A stretch of DNA of 64,000 nucleotides from Sphingomonadaceae bacterium. GTDB taxonomy: Bacteria; Pseudomonadota; Alphaproteobacteria; Sphingomonadales; Sphingomonadaceae. The DNA lies in the NCBI GenBank assembly GCA_025056155.1, contig JANWWL010000004.1, forward strand, positions 124,001-188,000. Reading direction: 5' to 3'. Each line of letters starts with the position of its first letter. Within the stretch, counting starts at the first letter, position 1. A program made the position numbers and the translations under genes. This document shows, piece by piece, positions 39,601-48,851 of the stretch. The notes under the pieces are model-generated. The model searched no databases, was not told the DNA's origin, and worked only from the letters and a program-made list of their open reading frames with translations.

Positions 39601-41109
39601 ATGACGACGTGGTCGCTTCGGACGGTTCTCGTCCTCGCCGTTTCGACGATGGCGCTCGCCGCTTGGCCGGCCGAGGCCGCCAATCGCGCCAAAAACGTGA
39701 TCCTCTTCATCTCCGACGGCGCCAGCTGGGGCACGTGGGACATGGCGAGCTACTGGGAGTATGGCGCGAAGGGCCTTCAGCCCTACGATTCCTTCCCGGT
39801 GAAGCTGGGGATGACCACTTACCCACTCAACACCTCGGTGACGCCCACGGGCACGGGCGTTCGCCAGGTGAGCTACGATCCCGCCAAGGCGTGGGACACG
39901 ACGCCGATCGGCGCCCCAGACTATTTCAAGGGCTATCAGTACATCAAGGCCGACTACACGGACTCGGCGGCCGCGGGCACGGCGCTCTCGGCGGGCATCA
40001 AGACCTACAACAACGCCATCAACTTTGACGACTTCGGCAACCCCGTGCCCTTCCTCACCCAATAGTTGAAGGCGCGCGGCATCATGACGGGTGCCATCAC
40101 CTCCGTGCCGTTCAGCCACGCGACACCGGCGGCCTTCGGCGCGCAGAACATCAGCCGGAACAACTATCACCAGATCACCCAGCAGATGATCACCGGCGGT
40201 GCGCTCGACCTGGTGATGGGCGCCGGCCACCCGTGGTTCAACAGCAACGGCCAACCGCGCGCGGTGCCGGGTACGACCTACATGTCGGTGGCCCAGTATA
40301 ACGCGCTGCGCACGGGGGCGGCCGGGTGGAACTTCATCGAAACCAAGGCCGATTTCGAGGCGCTGGCCACTGGCGCGCTCACGTTCTCGGGCAAGCTGTG
40401 GGGCATCCCGCAGGTGGGGGATACGCTCCAGGCCCTGCGCAACCCGACCGTGGTGGGGCTTGATCTCGCCAATCCGTCGGGCGTGCGATTCATCGGTACC
40501 GTGCCCACCCTCGAGACGATGACGCGCGGGGCCATCAACCATCTGGCCGCCAACGCCACCAACGGATTCTTCCTCATGGTGGAGGGTGGGGCGGTCGACT
40601 GGATGGCGCACGCCAACAACACCGGCCGCATCATCGAGGAACAGCTGGACTTCAACCGTGCCGTCCGCGTGGCGGTGGACTGGGTGAACGCCTTCTCCTC
40701 GTGGGGCGAAACGCTGATCATCGTCCTCACCGACCATGGCAATGGCATGCCGATGGGGCCCAATTCCCACCTGGTGGCCTTCGAACCCATCCAGAACAAC
40801 GGGGCGGGGGTGTTGCCGGGCGTGCGGTGGCACTATGGCACCCACACCAACGAAAACACGCTGTTCTGGGCCCGGGGCAAGCACGCCAACCGCTTCTTCC
40901 GTCACGTGGTGGGGCGCGACGCGGGGCTTAAGGACATCCTGGGCCACAACGACGGCCGCTACATCGACAACGTTTCGGTCCCGCGGGTCATCTATTCGGC
41001 GATGGCCGGGCGCGCCGTTCCCGAACCCGCCACCTGGGGCCTGATGATCGCGGGCTTCGGACTCGTGGGCGCAGCGCTGCGGCGCCGGCGCGCGACCGTC
41101 CTGGCCTGA
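39601..41109 (+). pseudogene. PEP-CTERM alkaline phosphatase interrupted by an in-frame TAG
   Basis: One continuous frame of 502 codon positions encodes a secreted alkaline phosphatase but is broken by a TAG at codon 155 (40063-40065). The first part has a signal peptide ending AEA, then NVILFISDGAS and the nucleophile Ser122 in TDSAAAGTAL; the second has SHATPAAFGAQN, metal-ligand regions (VDWMAHANNTGR, LTDHGNGMP, HYGTHTNENT) and a C-terminal PEP-CTERM signal (VPEPATWGLMIAGFGLVG, then RRRR) at residues 474-502. Neither half alone would be a full enzyme. A restart at TTG 40066 or ATG 40084 has no ribosome site. It may be a pseudogene, a base-call error, or read through. Confidence 0.85.
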
Positions 41110-41132
41110 AGCTCCTGCGCGTCGGACCTTTC

Positions 41133-41164
41133 GGGGGGCGGGGTCTGGAGGCCTCGCCCCCCTT
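41133..41164 (+). terminator. Likely terminator between convergent genes
   Basis: GGGGGGCG at 41133-41140 pairs perfectly with CGCCCCCC at 41155-41162, with two or three more inner pairs and a short loop. Only two T residues follow on the + strand. It lies between the ends of the alkaline phosphatase gene and of ugd and could serve both. Confidence 0.5.
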
Positions 41165-41175
41165 GTCACGTGACG

Positions 41176-42477
41176 TCAGCGCCCGACGGCCGTGTACCGA
41201 AAGCCGTGGCGGTCCATCTCCTCGCGCCGGTAGATGTTCCGCAAGTCCACCACCACCGGTTCGCGCAGCAGCGTCCGAATGCGCGCCAGGTTGAGCGCGC
41301 GGAACTCGTCCCACTCGGTCACGATCACCATGGCGTCTGCCCCCTCCACCGCCGAATAGGCGTCGGGGCGATACTCCACGTCCTTCAGGATCCGGCGGGC
41401 CTGCTCTTCGCCCTCCGGGTCGTGCGCCACGATTCGGGCACCGGCTGCCTGCAGCACCTCGATGATGTCGATCGACGGCGCCTCGCGCATGTCGTCGGTC
41501 TCGGGTTTGAACGTCAGGCCCAGGATCGCGATCGTTCGGCCGCGAACGTCGCCGCCCATGGCGCGAATCACCTTCTCGCCCATCGCTCGCTTGCGCCGCG
41601 TGTTGGCCTCGACGGTGGCCGCCACGATGCGCAGCGGGCTGCCGTGTTCTTCGGCCGTGCGGATCAGGGCCAGCGTGTCCTTGGGGAAGCACGACCCCCC
41701 GTAGCCGGGGCCCGCGTTCAGGAACTTGGGGCCGATCCGCCGATCGAGTCCGATGCCGCGGGCGACGTCCTGCACGTTGGCCCCCACCTTCTCGCACAGG
41801 TCGGCGATTTCGTTGATGAAGGTGATCTTGGTGGCCAGGAAGGCGTTGGCGGCGTACTTAATGAGTTCGGCGGTCCGCCGGCTCGTGACGAGGATCGGCG
41901 CCTGGTTCAAGAACAGGGGGCGGTACAGCTCCTTCAGCACCGCTTCGGCCCGGGCGTCCTCCACGCCGATCACGATCCGGTCGGGGCGCTTGAAGTCTCC
42001 GATGGCCGCTCCTTCGCGCAGGAACTCGGGGTTCGACGCGACGGCGAACTCGGCCTGCGGCGCCTCCGCCCGGATGATTCGCTCCACCTCATCGCCCGTG
42101 CCCACGGGCACGGTCGACTTGTTGACGACCACGGCGAAGCCGTCGAGATGGCGTGCCACGTCACGGGCGGCCTGGAAGACGTAGGTGAGGTCCGCATGCC
42201 CGTCGCCGCGCCGCGACGGGGTGCCGACCGCGATGAAGATGGCCTCAGCGCCCGCGATCCCCTGGGCCAGGTCGGTCGTGAACGACAGGCGGCCGGCCCG
42301 CACGTTGGTCGCCACCAGTTCGGCCAGGCCAGGCTCGTAGATGGGCATCCGTCCTTCCTTCAGACCTGCAATCTTGGCCTCATCCACGTCGATGCAGGTC
42401 ACGATGTGGCCGAAGTCGGCGAAACAGGCCCCTGACACGAGCCCGACGTAACCGGCACCGATCATCGCCACCCGCAT
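41176..42477 (-). CDS. ugd: UDP-glucose 6-dehydrogenase
   Basis: Ugd oxidises UDP-glucose to UDP-glucuronate, a precursor for exopolysaccharides and lipid A or surface sugars. The 433-residue protein has the NAD-binding IGAGYVGLVSGACFADFG at the start, the family motif VNKSTVPVGTGDEV, the linker AANAFLATKITFINEIADLC and the catalytic cysteine in GPGYGGSCFPKDTL. The start is ATG at 42477. It is convergent with the PEP-CTERM phosphatase gene and 85 bases downstream of the mitofilin-like gene. Confidence 0.97.
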   Translation of the reverse strand: MRVAMIGAGYVGLVSGACFADFGHIVTCIDVDEAKIAGLKEGRMPIYEPGLAELVATNVRAGRLSFTTDLAQGIAGAEAIFIAVGTPSRRGDGHADLTYVFQAARDVARHLDGFAVVVNKSTVPVGTGDEVERIIRAEAPQAEFAVASNPEFLREGAAIGDFKRPDRIVIGVEDARAEAVLKELYRPLFLNQAPILVTSRRTAELIKYAANAFLATKITFINEIADLCEKVGANVQDVARGIGLDRRIGPKFLNAGPGYGGSCFPKDTLALIRTAEEHGSPLRIVAATVEANTRRKRAMGEKVIRAMGGDVRGRTIAILGLTFKPETDDMREAPSIDIIEVLQAAGARIVAHDPEGEEQARRILKDVEYRPDAYSAVEGADAMVIVTEWDEFRALNLARIRTLLREPVVVDLRNIYRREEMDRHGFRYTAVGR

Positions 42478-42562
42478 CGCCTCACTCCGCCGCCGATGGG
42501 ACCCCCTTCACGAACCCGGGCCGCCTAGCGGCCGCACCACCCCGATGCCAAGGCGGAGCGGC

Positions 42563-43534
42563 TCAGCCCGCCGCCGCGACGCCGTCGCTAAGGACAATGA
42601 GTTCCAAGCGGTCGAGCGCGGCCTCGGCCGCGGCCAGCCGTCGGCCGTCGGCCAGCCACTCCTTCGGCACCCCGGCCTCGGGCACCGCCTCGAGGAGGGC
42701 CACCGCACTTGCCGTGTCCCCGCGGGCCAGCGCGGCCGCGGCGCGCGCCCGCGCGGTCTGCGTTGCCGTCGCCCGTCGCCGCACTTCAACCAGTCCCGAC
42801 ACCCAGTTCCGAAGGCGCGTCCACCAGCCCTCCTCCCGCGTCGGGGTCGCAGAAGGGGGGGCTTCGTGCAGCCGCTCGGCCAGGAGCGAGGCCGACACCG
42901 GCGCCCGGCTCCACGCCGCCAGGGCAGCAACGGCCGACGGGTCGCGCGGGCCGAACAGTTCGGCCACCCGCGGCTCGAGGGCGCCCAGCGGGCGGCCGCG
43001 CTCCACGTGCCGGCGTGCGGCGGTAAGCAGCAGGAGGGCTTGCGAACGCTCGGCAAGGGCCGCCCCTTGCGCCAGCCCCACCGACGCGAGCCGGCGCTCG
43101 AAGGTCTGCAGCCGGGCGGCCAACGCCCGTTGGCCCTTGTCCAGCGCTTCGATCCGCGCTTCGAGCGAGGGGGTGGTCGGCATGACCTGCGGCCGCTCGG
43201 TGGCGGCCATCAGCCGCGCCTCGAGTTCGGCCAGGCGCGCTTCAAGTCGCGCCAGCGCCGGATCGGGCGGGCCCGCGCTCGCTGCACCATCTGCCGGAGG
43301 GACCATCGGTGCCGCGGGCTGAGCCGAGGCCGGCCCAGCGCGGTCCACGACCAGCGGCAGCCCCCGCAGCCAAAGGGCGGTCCCCGCCCCCGCGCCTAGC
43401 CCTAAGAGCAGCAGCACCGGCAGAATCACCCGCAACCGCCCCTGACGGGAGACGGGTGTCGCCGGCGGCACCGGCGACCGACCGGCCGTCCTCGCCGGTT
43501 GGGCCGTGTCGGCCTGGGGGATGGGCTCAACCAT
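42563..43534 (-). CDS. Mitofilin/HemX-like inner membrane protein
   Basis: Alphaproteobacterial hemCD operons commonly continue into a membrane protein related to mitofilin (COG4223), and this gene fits: one membrane helix near residues 38-55 (RVILPVLLLLGLGAGAG), a long coiled coil (RLEARLAELEARLMAATE, then LEARIEALDKGQRALAARLQ) and a helical C-terminal domain. The start at 43534 overlaps the hemD stop by eight bases and gives 323 residues. Its role is not established; in relatives it has been linked to membrane organisation. The usual next gene, hemY-like, is absent here; ugd follows. Confidence 0.75.
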   Translation of the reverse strand: MVEPIPQADTAQPARTAGRSPVPPATPVSRQGRLRVILPVLLLLGLGAGAGTALWLRGLPLVVDRAGPASAQPAAPMVPPADGAASAGPPDPALARLEARLAELEARLMAATERPQVMPTTPSLEARIEALDKGQRALAARLQTFERRLASVGLAQGAALAERSQALLLLTAARRHVERGRPLGALEPRVAELFGPRDPSAVAALAAWSRAPVSASLLAERLHEAPPSATPTREEGWWTRLRNWVSGLVEVRRRATATQTARARAAAALARGDTASAVALLEAVPEAGVPKEWLADGRRLAAAEAALDRLELIVLSDGVAAAG

Positions 43535-44243
43535 GCCGGTCCACGCCCTGCCACAGGGTCCACGCGGACTCCAGAACGGCGGCGGCATCGGGCCGGGCCG
43601 CCACGGCCACGTCCCGCCAGCCAGCGCCAGCCGCAGCCGCCGTCGCCTCGCTGATCGCCACGAGCCGCAGGCGCACCAGGTCCAAGCCGGCCCGCTCCAC
43701 TTCGGCGCGAAACAGGCGGGCGGTGCGCGGCGACATCAACACCACAGCCGCCACGCGGCCCTCGGCCAGCGCCCGCCGCGCCCGGGCGGAGAGGGGGCGA
43801 GGGCGGGCCTCGTAGAGCGCCCGATGCACCAGCTGTAGCTCCGGCGGCCCCTGGACCGGCGCGCGGTCGACACCACCCGCGTGCAGAAGCCGCCGGACGC
43901 CGGCCTGCGCAGCAAGGCCAAGGGCCTGGGTGGCGTCGCGGCGGCCGACGCCCGCCAAGGTGAACCCGGCCCGCCGGGCCGCCCGGGCCGTGGCCGGGCC
44001 CACGGCGAAGGCGGGAAGCCGGAGGGCCCACGCCCCCCAGGCCGCTCGGGCCAAGGCGGCCGACCGCGCGCTGGTCAAGAGCAGCGCCTGCGCCTCGGTC
44101 CAGGGCTCAGGCGCGGGCAACGGCACGATGGCGAGCAGGGGCGACGCTAAGGTCGCGAACCCGCGCGACCGCGCGCGGCGCGCGAGCGACCGGCTGTCGT
44201 CAATCGGCCGGGTCAGCAGCAGCAGAGGGCGCCGCTCGTTCAA
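43527..44243 (-). CDS. hemD: Uroporphyrinogen-III synthase
   Basis: HemD cyclises hydroxymethylbilane to uroporphyrinogen III. The family is poorly conserved, but the fold pattern is visible: LLLLTRPIDDSRSLARRARS at the start, ALLLTSARSAALARA, FAVGPATARAARRAGF and VVLMSPRTARLF, the two-lobed arrangement expected. I start it at the TTG at 44243, which overlaps the hemC stop (TTGA) and gives 238 residues; the open frame farther upstream lies inside hemC. Its place after hemC is the strongest support. Confidence 0.88.
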   Translation of the reverse strand: MNERRPLLLLTRPIDDSRSLARRARSRGFATLASPLLAIVPLPAPEPWTEAQALLLTSARSAALARAAWGAWALRLPAFAVGPATARAARRAGFTLAGVGRRDATQALGLAAQAGVRRLLHAGGVDRAPVQGPPELQLVHRALYEARPRPLSARARRALAEGRVAAVVLMSPRTARLFRAEVERAGLDLVRLRLVAISEATAAAAGAGWRDVAVAARPDAAAVLESAWTLWQGVDRHG

Positions 44244-45160
44244 GCGGCGAGCGAACGGCGGATCGCCTCGCTGGCCTCCGCCAGCAGACGGGCCCCGAGC
44301 CCGGCCCCGGCCTGCCAGGCAGCGTCGGGCCGGGCGGCGAAGCGCCCCCACGCCACCACGCGTTCCGTCCCGTCGGGGCTCAGGAGCTCGGCGTCCACGC
44401 GCCAATCCGGGCCGACGGGTCGCGCATGGACGGCCACGGCCGTGCGGCACGTGCCCCCCAGCGCTTCGAGCACCGCCCGCTCGGCCAACGCCGCAAGACG
44501 CGCATCGGTGTCGTCGATCGCGGCCAGTCGTTCCAAGGTGGGCCGGTCGTCGGCGCGGGCGGCCACGGCGACGATACCCTGGGTGGCGGCCGGCAGCCAG
44601 GCGTCGACCGGTAGCGGGGTTCCGGCGGCGATGCCCAGCCGGTCGAGGCCGGCCGCCGCCAGGAACGTGGCGTCCATGATGCCATCGGCCAGCCGGCCCA
44701 GGCGGGTCGCAACGTTGCCCCGCAGCGGCACGGGCCGGCAGTCCGGCCGCCGGTGCTTCAATTGGGCCGCTCGCCGTGGGCTCGAAGTGCCGACACGCGC
44801 TCCCTGGGGAAGCGCCTCGAGGGCGGGTGCCCCCACGAGGCGATCGCGAGGGTCGGCTCGTGGCAAGAAAGCCGCCAGCACGATTCCCTCAGGAAGCCGC
44901 GTCTCGACGTCCTTGAGCGAATGGACGGCCGCGTCGATCCGACGGTCTCGAAGCGCCTCGTCCAACTCCTTGGTCCATACCGACTTGCCGCCGATCTCGG
45001 CCAGCGGCCGGTCCCACGCGCGGTCCCCTTGCGTCACGACGCTCATGACGGAGGTGGCGACACCCTGGCGCGCCAGCGCCTCGGCCACGAGCCGGGCCTG
45101 GATCTGCGCCAGCGGCGAGCGCCGGGCGCCGAGACGGAGGCGGTCGGCCGGAGCAGGCAT
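44240..45160 (-). CDS. hemC: Hydroxymethylbilane synthase (porphobilinogen deaminase)
   Basis: HemC joins four porphobilinogens to hydroxymethylbilane in tetrapyrrole synthesis. The 306-residue form starts MPAPADRLRLGARRSPLAQI and has VHSLKDVETRLPEGI, the GTSSPRRAAQLKHRRPD substrate-binding arginines, and the dipyrromethane cysteine in LGGTCRTAVAVHA near residue 245. The ATG at 45160 is preceded by GAGGAGG; a GTG one codon upstream is equally possible, and longer starts have no conserved residues. It opens the hemC-hemD-mitofilin-like operon. Confidence 0.96.
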   Translation of the reverse strand: MPAPADRLRLGARRSPLAQIQARLVAEALARQGVATSVMSVVTQGDRAWDRPLAEIGGKSVWTKELDEALRDRRIDAAVHSLKDVETRLPEGIVLAAFLPRADPRDRLVGAPALEALPQGARVGTSSPRRAAQLKHRRPDCRPVPLRGNVATRLGRLADGIMDATFLAAAGLDRLGIAAGTPLPVDAWLPAATQGIVAVAARADDRPTLERLAAIDDTDARLAALAERAVLEALGGTCRTAVAVHARPVGPDWRVDAELLSPDGTERVVAWGRFAARPDAAWQAGAGLGARLLAEASEAIRRSLAA

Positions 45161-45239
45161 CACGGCGCCGACGCCTCCTCGCGAGAACCGTGGCGCGTCA
45201 AGTCCTCGCATGGGGGAACTCAACGGCATGTCGCATGGA

Positions 45240-45256
45240 CATGGCCGTTGGCCATG
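45240..45256. repeat. 7-bp inverted repeat in the hemC/lipoprotein divergent region
   Basis: CATGGCC and GGCCATG are separated by GTT, 84 bases before the hemC start and 149 before the lipoprotein start. It has the shape of an operator, but nothing else supports a role. Confidence 0.3.
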
Positions 45257-45404
45257 CAGGGTCTTGCTTTTGCGCCGTCGCTGATGCAATGGCCAGCCGC
45301 TTTGGACCGGAACCCCGTGCGGCAACTCCGCCGGCGAGCGGAGAGTCGGGGCCATCCGCCCACGGCAGCAACTCGGGCTCTGGGGCCCTCAATGGAGGTC
45401 AGGC

Positions 45405-45725
45405 ATGAACAAGGTTCTTTCGCTCGCTGCGCTTGCGAGCCTCGCGCTGATCGCCGCCTGCGGCGAGAAGAAGGCGGCTGAAACGCAGCCCGAAACGACG
45501 GCAACCACGACGACGCCCGAAGCCGCTCCGGAAGCGGCGGCCACGACCGGCGAAGCGACCGCGGAACCGGCGGCGGCCGGCACCGACACGGCGGGCGGTG
45601 CCGTCACCGAAGCGGCGACCGCGGCGGCTGGTGCGGCGACGACGGCCGCCACCGACGCGGCCGCGAGCGCCATGGACGCGGCGGGCCAGGCGGCCAAGGA
45701 CGCCGCGGCCGAGATGAAGAAGTAA
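45405..45725 (+). CDS. Small Ala/Thr-rich predicted lipoprotein
   Basis: The 106-residue protein starts with a lipoprotein signal MNKVLSLAALASLALIAACG; Cys19 would carry the lipid. The mature part is almost only Ala, Thr, Glu, Pro and Gly (for example PEAAPEAAATTGEATAEP), turning to a helical Ala/Asp/Lys end. I recognise no family. The ribosome site GGAGGTCAGG is strong and a clean terminator follows, so it is probably well expressed as a single gene. It could be a surface or periplasmic spacer-type protein; no function can be given. Confidence 0.75.
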   Translation: MNKVLSLAALASLALIAACGEKKAAETQPETTATTTTPEAAPEAAATTGEATAEPAAAGTDTAGGAVTEAATAAAGAATTAATDAAASAMDAAGQAAKDAAAEMKK

Positions 45726-45747
45726 TCTCGTCGGCCACGCGTTTCGA

Positions 45748-45777
45748 GGGGCCGGGTGACATCACCCGGCCCCTTTT
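45748..45777 (+). terminator. Strong intrinsic terminator after the small lipoprotein
   Basis: GGGGCCGGGTGA and TCACCCGGCCCC form a perfect 12-bp stem with a CA loop and are followed by TTTT. It lies 22 bases after the lipoprotein stop and is the clearest intrinsic terminator in the window. Confidence 0.9.
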
Positions 45778-45817
45778 GCATGCCGCCCGCCCCATCCGCC
45801 GCCCACCCGCCGGGCGA

Positions 45818-47716
45818 TCAGATCTCGACCTGGCTGCCGAGTTCCACCACGCGGTTGGTGGGCAGCTTGAAGAACTCCATCGCCGACTCGGCGTTGCGCA
45901 GCATCCAGGCGAAGATCTTCTCCCGCCACAACGCCATGCCGGGCCGGGCCGAGGGCAGGAGCGTCTGTCGCGCCAGGAAGAAGCTCGTGTCCATCATGCG
46001 GATCGCCGGGCCGCAGGTCTCCACCTGACGCAGCGCGGCCGGCACGTCGGGCTGCTGCATGAAGCCATAGCGCAAGATCATCCGGAAGAAGTTTTCGCCC
46101 AGATCGATCACCTCGATCCGGTCCTCTTCGTCGACGTATGGCACGTCCTCGATCACGACCGTCAGGATCAGCACACGCTCGTGCAGCACCTTGTTGTGTT
46201 TCAGGTTGTGCAGCAGCGCGGGCGGCACGCCGGTGGGGGTCGACGTCATGAACACGGCGGTCCCGGGCACCCGCGTGGCGGTCCGCGCGGCCGACTTGAT
46301 GAAGATTTCGATCGGCATCGCCGTTTCCTTCATGCGCTGCTGCATGAGGTCGCGGCCGCGCGCCCAGGTGGTGAGCAGGGTGAAACTCACGATCCCCACC
46401 ACCAGCGGGAACCATCCGCCTTCGGGAATCTTGGTGAAGTTGGCCGCGAGATAGCTGAAGTCAACCGCCAGGAACACCGCTATCAGGCTGCCCGCCAGCC
46501 AGCGGTTCCATTTCCACACTCGGAACATGACGATCCCCGTCATCAGGGTCACGATCGTCATCGTGCCCGCCACCGATATGCCATAGGCCGCCGCGAGATT
46601 GGACGAGGAGCCGAACGACAGGACCAGGAGCACGACGAGCGCGAGCAAGCCCCAGTTGACGAACGGGATGTAGATCTGGCCTTCGGTGCGCTCGGATGTA
46701 TGACGGATCCTGAGCCGTGGCAGGAACCCCAGCTGCACGGCCTGCCGGGTGATCGAGAAGGCCCCTGAGATCACCGCCTGGCTTGCGATGATCGTGGCCA
46801 GCGTGGCCAGCACGACCAGCGGCAGGCGCAGCACCTCGGGCGCCAGCAGGAAGAAGGGATTGCGGATCGTCTCCGGATCCCGCAGCAGCAGGGCGCCCTG
46901 GCCCAGGTAGTTGAGCATCAAGGCCGGAAAGACGATCAGGAGCCACGACAAGGCGATCGGCCGGCGGCCGAAATGGCCCATGTCGGCATAGAGCGCTTCT
47001 GCCCCCGTCACGACGAGGAAGACGGACGACATCGCAAGGAACGCGAACACACCATCGTTCAGGAAGAAGCGGACGGCATGATGCGGCGACAGCGCCCCCA
47101 GGATCCCGGGGCTTGCGGCGATGCTGAAGGCCCCGAGCGTCGCGATGGTGAGGAAGTAGAACAGGGTGACGGGCCCGAACAACGCGCCGACGCGCGCCGT
47201 GCCCCGCGCCTGGAGCACGAACAACCCCACCAGGATCAGCACCGCAAGCGGGAGGACCAAGGGCTCGAGCCTCGCCTCGACCACCACCAGCCCCTCGACC
47301 GCCGAAAGCACCGAGATGGCCGGGGTGATGATGCTCTCGCCCACGAACAGCGAGGTGGCCAGCACCCCCAGCACCACCACCACGGGAAGCCATCGCGCGC
47401 CCGCACCGTGCCGCATCAGCAGGGCCTGGAGCGCGATCGCGCCACCTTCCCCCCGGTTGTCGGCCCGCAGGATGACGCCGATGTACTTCACGGTCACGAT
47501 GAGGATCAGCGTCCAGAACACGAGGCTGATGACCCCGAAGACGTGGAACCGGTCCACCGGCAGCGGGTGATGGCCCACGAAGGTCTCGCGCAGCGCGTAA
47601 AGGGGCGACGTGCCGATGTCGCCAAAGACGACGCCCAGCGCGCCCAGCATGAGGCGCGCAAGCGAGTCGGCCTGGGGCGGGCGCGTCCGGACGGCCTGGC
47701 GGGCGGTGTCGTTCAT
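45818..47716 (-). CDS. kup: Potassium uptake protein Kup
   Basis: Kup (TrkD) is a proton-coupled K+ importer of the inner membrane. The 632-residue protein has about 12 membrane segments and the family residues [19 protein letters not shown] near the N-terminus, [12 protein letters not shown] and [21 protein letters not shown] cytoplasmic C-terminal domain of about 200 residues follows the last helix. It appears to be a single gene, with the lipoprotein convergent below it. Alphaproteobacteria often have several kup copies. Confidence 0.96.
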   Translation of the reverse strand: MNDTARQAVRTRPPQADSLARLMLGALGVVFGDIGTSPLYALRETFVGHHPLPVDRFHVFGVISLVFWTLILIVTVKYIGVILRADNRGEGGAIALQALLMRHGAGARWLPVVVVLGVLATSLFVGESIITPAISVLSAVEGLVVVEARLEPLVLPLAVLILVGLFVLQARGTARVGALFGPVTLFYFLTIATLGAFSIAASPGILGALSPHHAVRFFLNDGVFAFLAMSSVFLVVTGAEALYADMGHFGRRPIALSWLLIVFPALMLNYLGQGALLLRDPETIRNPFFLLAPEVLRLPLVVLATLATIIASQAVISGAFSITRQAVQLGFLPRLRIRHTSERTEGQIYIPFVNWGLLALVVLLVLSFGSSSNLAAAYGISVAGTMTIVTLMTGIVMFRVWKWNRWLAGSLIAVFLAVDFSYLAANFTKIPEGGWFPLVVGIVSFTLLTTWARGRDLMQQRMKETAMPIEIFIKSAARTATRVPGTAVFMTSTPTGVPPALLHNLKHNKVLHERVLILTVVIEDVPYVDEEDRIEVIDLGENFFRMILRYGFMQQPDVPAALRQVETCGPAIRMMDTSFFLARQTLLPSARPGMALWREKIFAWMLRNAESAMEFFKLPTNRVVELGSQVEI

Positions 47717-47853
47717 CGTGGCATGCCGCCGCGCGCGGTGCCCTGACGCGACGGGAACGGAGCGGCCCGGCGGCCGGCGGCGTTGCTCATCGCAGGGGAG
47801 TGGCGGCGGGCGTCATCGTGGGGCCGCAGGATAGCTCGGCTAGCACGGCCGGA

Positions 47854-47883
47854 CTTCGGTGGGCAACGGAATCGGCACCGAAG
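47854..47883 (-). terminator. Possible hairpin downstream of the ccm operon
   Basis: CTTCGGTG and CACCGAAG form an 8-bp perfect stem around a 14-base loop, 13 bases beyond the last ccm gene on the reverse strand. There is no T-run, so Rho-independent termination is doubtful. Confidence 0.3.
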
Positions 47884-47895
47884 CGGCGGTCGGCA

Positions 47896-48468
47896 TCACG
47901 ACTCCTCGCCTACCCCCATGAGCCGCATGGCTTCGGCCGCGGCCAGCATGCGCTTGAGCTGACCCGCCCATGGGGCATCGGGCGGCGTTTCGGCCTGGAG
48001 CGCCCGCCATACCTCCAGGGCTTCCTTCGGCCGCCCGGCCTGCAACCACGCCAGGCCCAGGAAGTAGCGCGGGGCGGGATGGCCGGGATCGAGGCGCGCC
48101 GCACGGTCGAACGCCAGTCGGGCCGCGGGCACCACTTCGCCCTCCGCATGCGTCACCAATGCCACCCCCAGCTGCACCCACAGGTCGACCTCGCCCGGAA
48201 TGGCGCGGGTCGCCTGTTCCATTGCCTCGACCGCAAGTTGCGTGCGCCCCTCGCGGATCAGCGCGTTCGACAGGGTGATCCAGGCCCCCACGTCGCCCAG
48301 GTCTTCGAGCAGTGTCGCGCGGGCCTTCTCAGCCTCGGGCGTGAACCGGGGATCGAGAGGGGCCTTGGGCGCGGGCCGGGCCGGCAGGTCGGGCCGGCCG
48401 GTCAGCGCATAGCCGGTCGCCGCCACGCCCAGCGCGGCCAGCACCACGGCCGCCACCCGCCAACTCAC
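47896..48468 (-). CDS. Short CcmI-like TPR protein of cytochrome c maturation
   Basis: The GTG at 48468 overlaps the ccmH stop and gives 190 residues: a membrane helix at residues 4-22 (RVAAVVLAALGVAATGYAL) and then TPR-like helices (AWITLSNALIREGRTQLAVE, PRYFLGLAWLQAGRPKEALE). Its place at the end of the ccmG-ccmH run and the TPR content fit CcmI (CycH), which binds apocytochrome c for haem ligation. It is shorter than typical CcmI, lacking the first membrane segment and leucine-zipper loop. The assignment rests on context. Confidence 0.72.
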   Translation of the reverse strand: MSWRVAAVVLAALGVAATGYALTGRPDLPARPAPKAPLDPRFTPEAEKARATLLEDLGDVGAWITLSNALIREGRTQLAVEAMEQATRAIPGEVDLWVQLGVALVTHAEGEVVPAARLAFDRAARLDPGHPAPRYFLGLAWLQAGRPKEALEVWRALQAETPPDAPWAGQLKRMLAAAEAMRLMGVGEES

Positions 48469-48851
48469 CGCAGCAACCGGCGCACCACCACGGCCCCGAG
48501 CCCTAGCGCCACGACGGGCATGGCCCACAAGAGCCACGTGTCGGGCCTGGGCGGCGGCCGAAAGCTCACCCAGTCGCCGTATCGCTCGATGAGCTCGGCG
48601 CGCACGTCCTCGGGCGAACGCCCGGCCCGGATCCGCTCGCGCACCAGCGCCCGCATCGTCTCGGCCTGGGGTGCGTTGCTCTCCGCGATCGACTGGTTCT
48701 GGCAGGTGAGGCATCTGAGCTCGTGCATGAGCCGCCGGGCGGCCGCCTCCTGCCGGGGGTCGGGCAGAGGGGTGACGCCCCAGCCATCGGGCGGCGGGGC
48801 GGCCCCCACCAGCCCCAGCGCCATCGCCCACGCAGCGGCCCTCAGCCCCAT
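48465..48851 (-). CDS. ccmH: Cytochrome c maturation protein CcmH (CycL type)
   Basis: CcmH is a membrane-anchored thiol oxidoreductase that reduces apocytochrome c haem-binding cysteines. The 128-residue protein has a signal peptide, the active-site motif LRCLTCQNQSIAESNA with two cysteines, VRERIRAGRSPEDVRAEL, the conserved YGDWVSFRPP and one C-terminal membrane helix. The ATG at 48851 lies inside the ccmG end; the frame upstream of it belongs to other genes. This short form lacks a fused CcmI domain. Confidence 0.94.
   Translation of the reverse strand: MGLRAAAWAMALGLVGAAPPPDGWGVTPLPDPRQEAAARRLMHELRCLTCQNQSIAESNAPQAETMRALVRERIRAGRSPEDVRAELIERYGDWVSFRPPPRPDTWLLWAMPVVALGLGAVVVRRLLR

Noticed and set aside
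40063-40065. TAG read as an amino acid (stop reassignment or pyrrolysine)
   Set aside because: TAG ends several clear genes here (tuf with two in a row, rpsJ, recA, the decarboxylase, the DUF423 gene), and no pyrrolysine genes are seen, so general reassignment is unlikely.
41165-41178. Overlapping palindromes GTCACGTGAC and TGACGTCA at the ugd stop
   Set aside because: Short, partly coding, and expected by chance in a GC-rich sequence; no nearby promoter to regulate.
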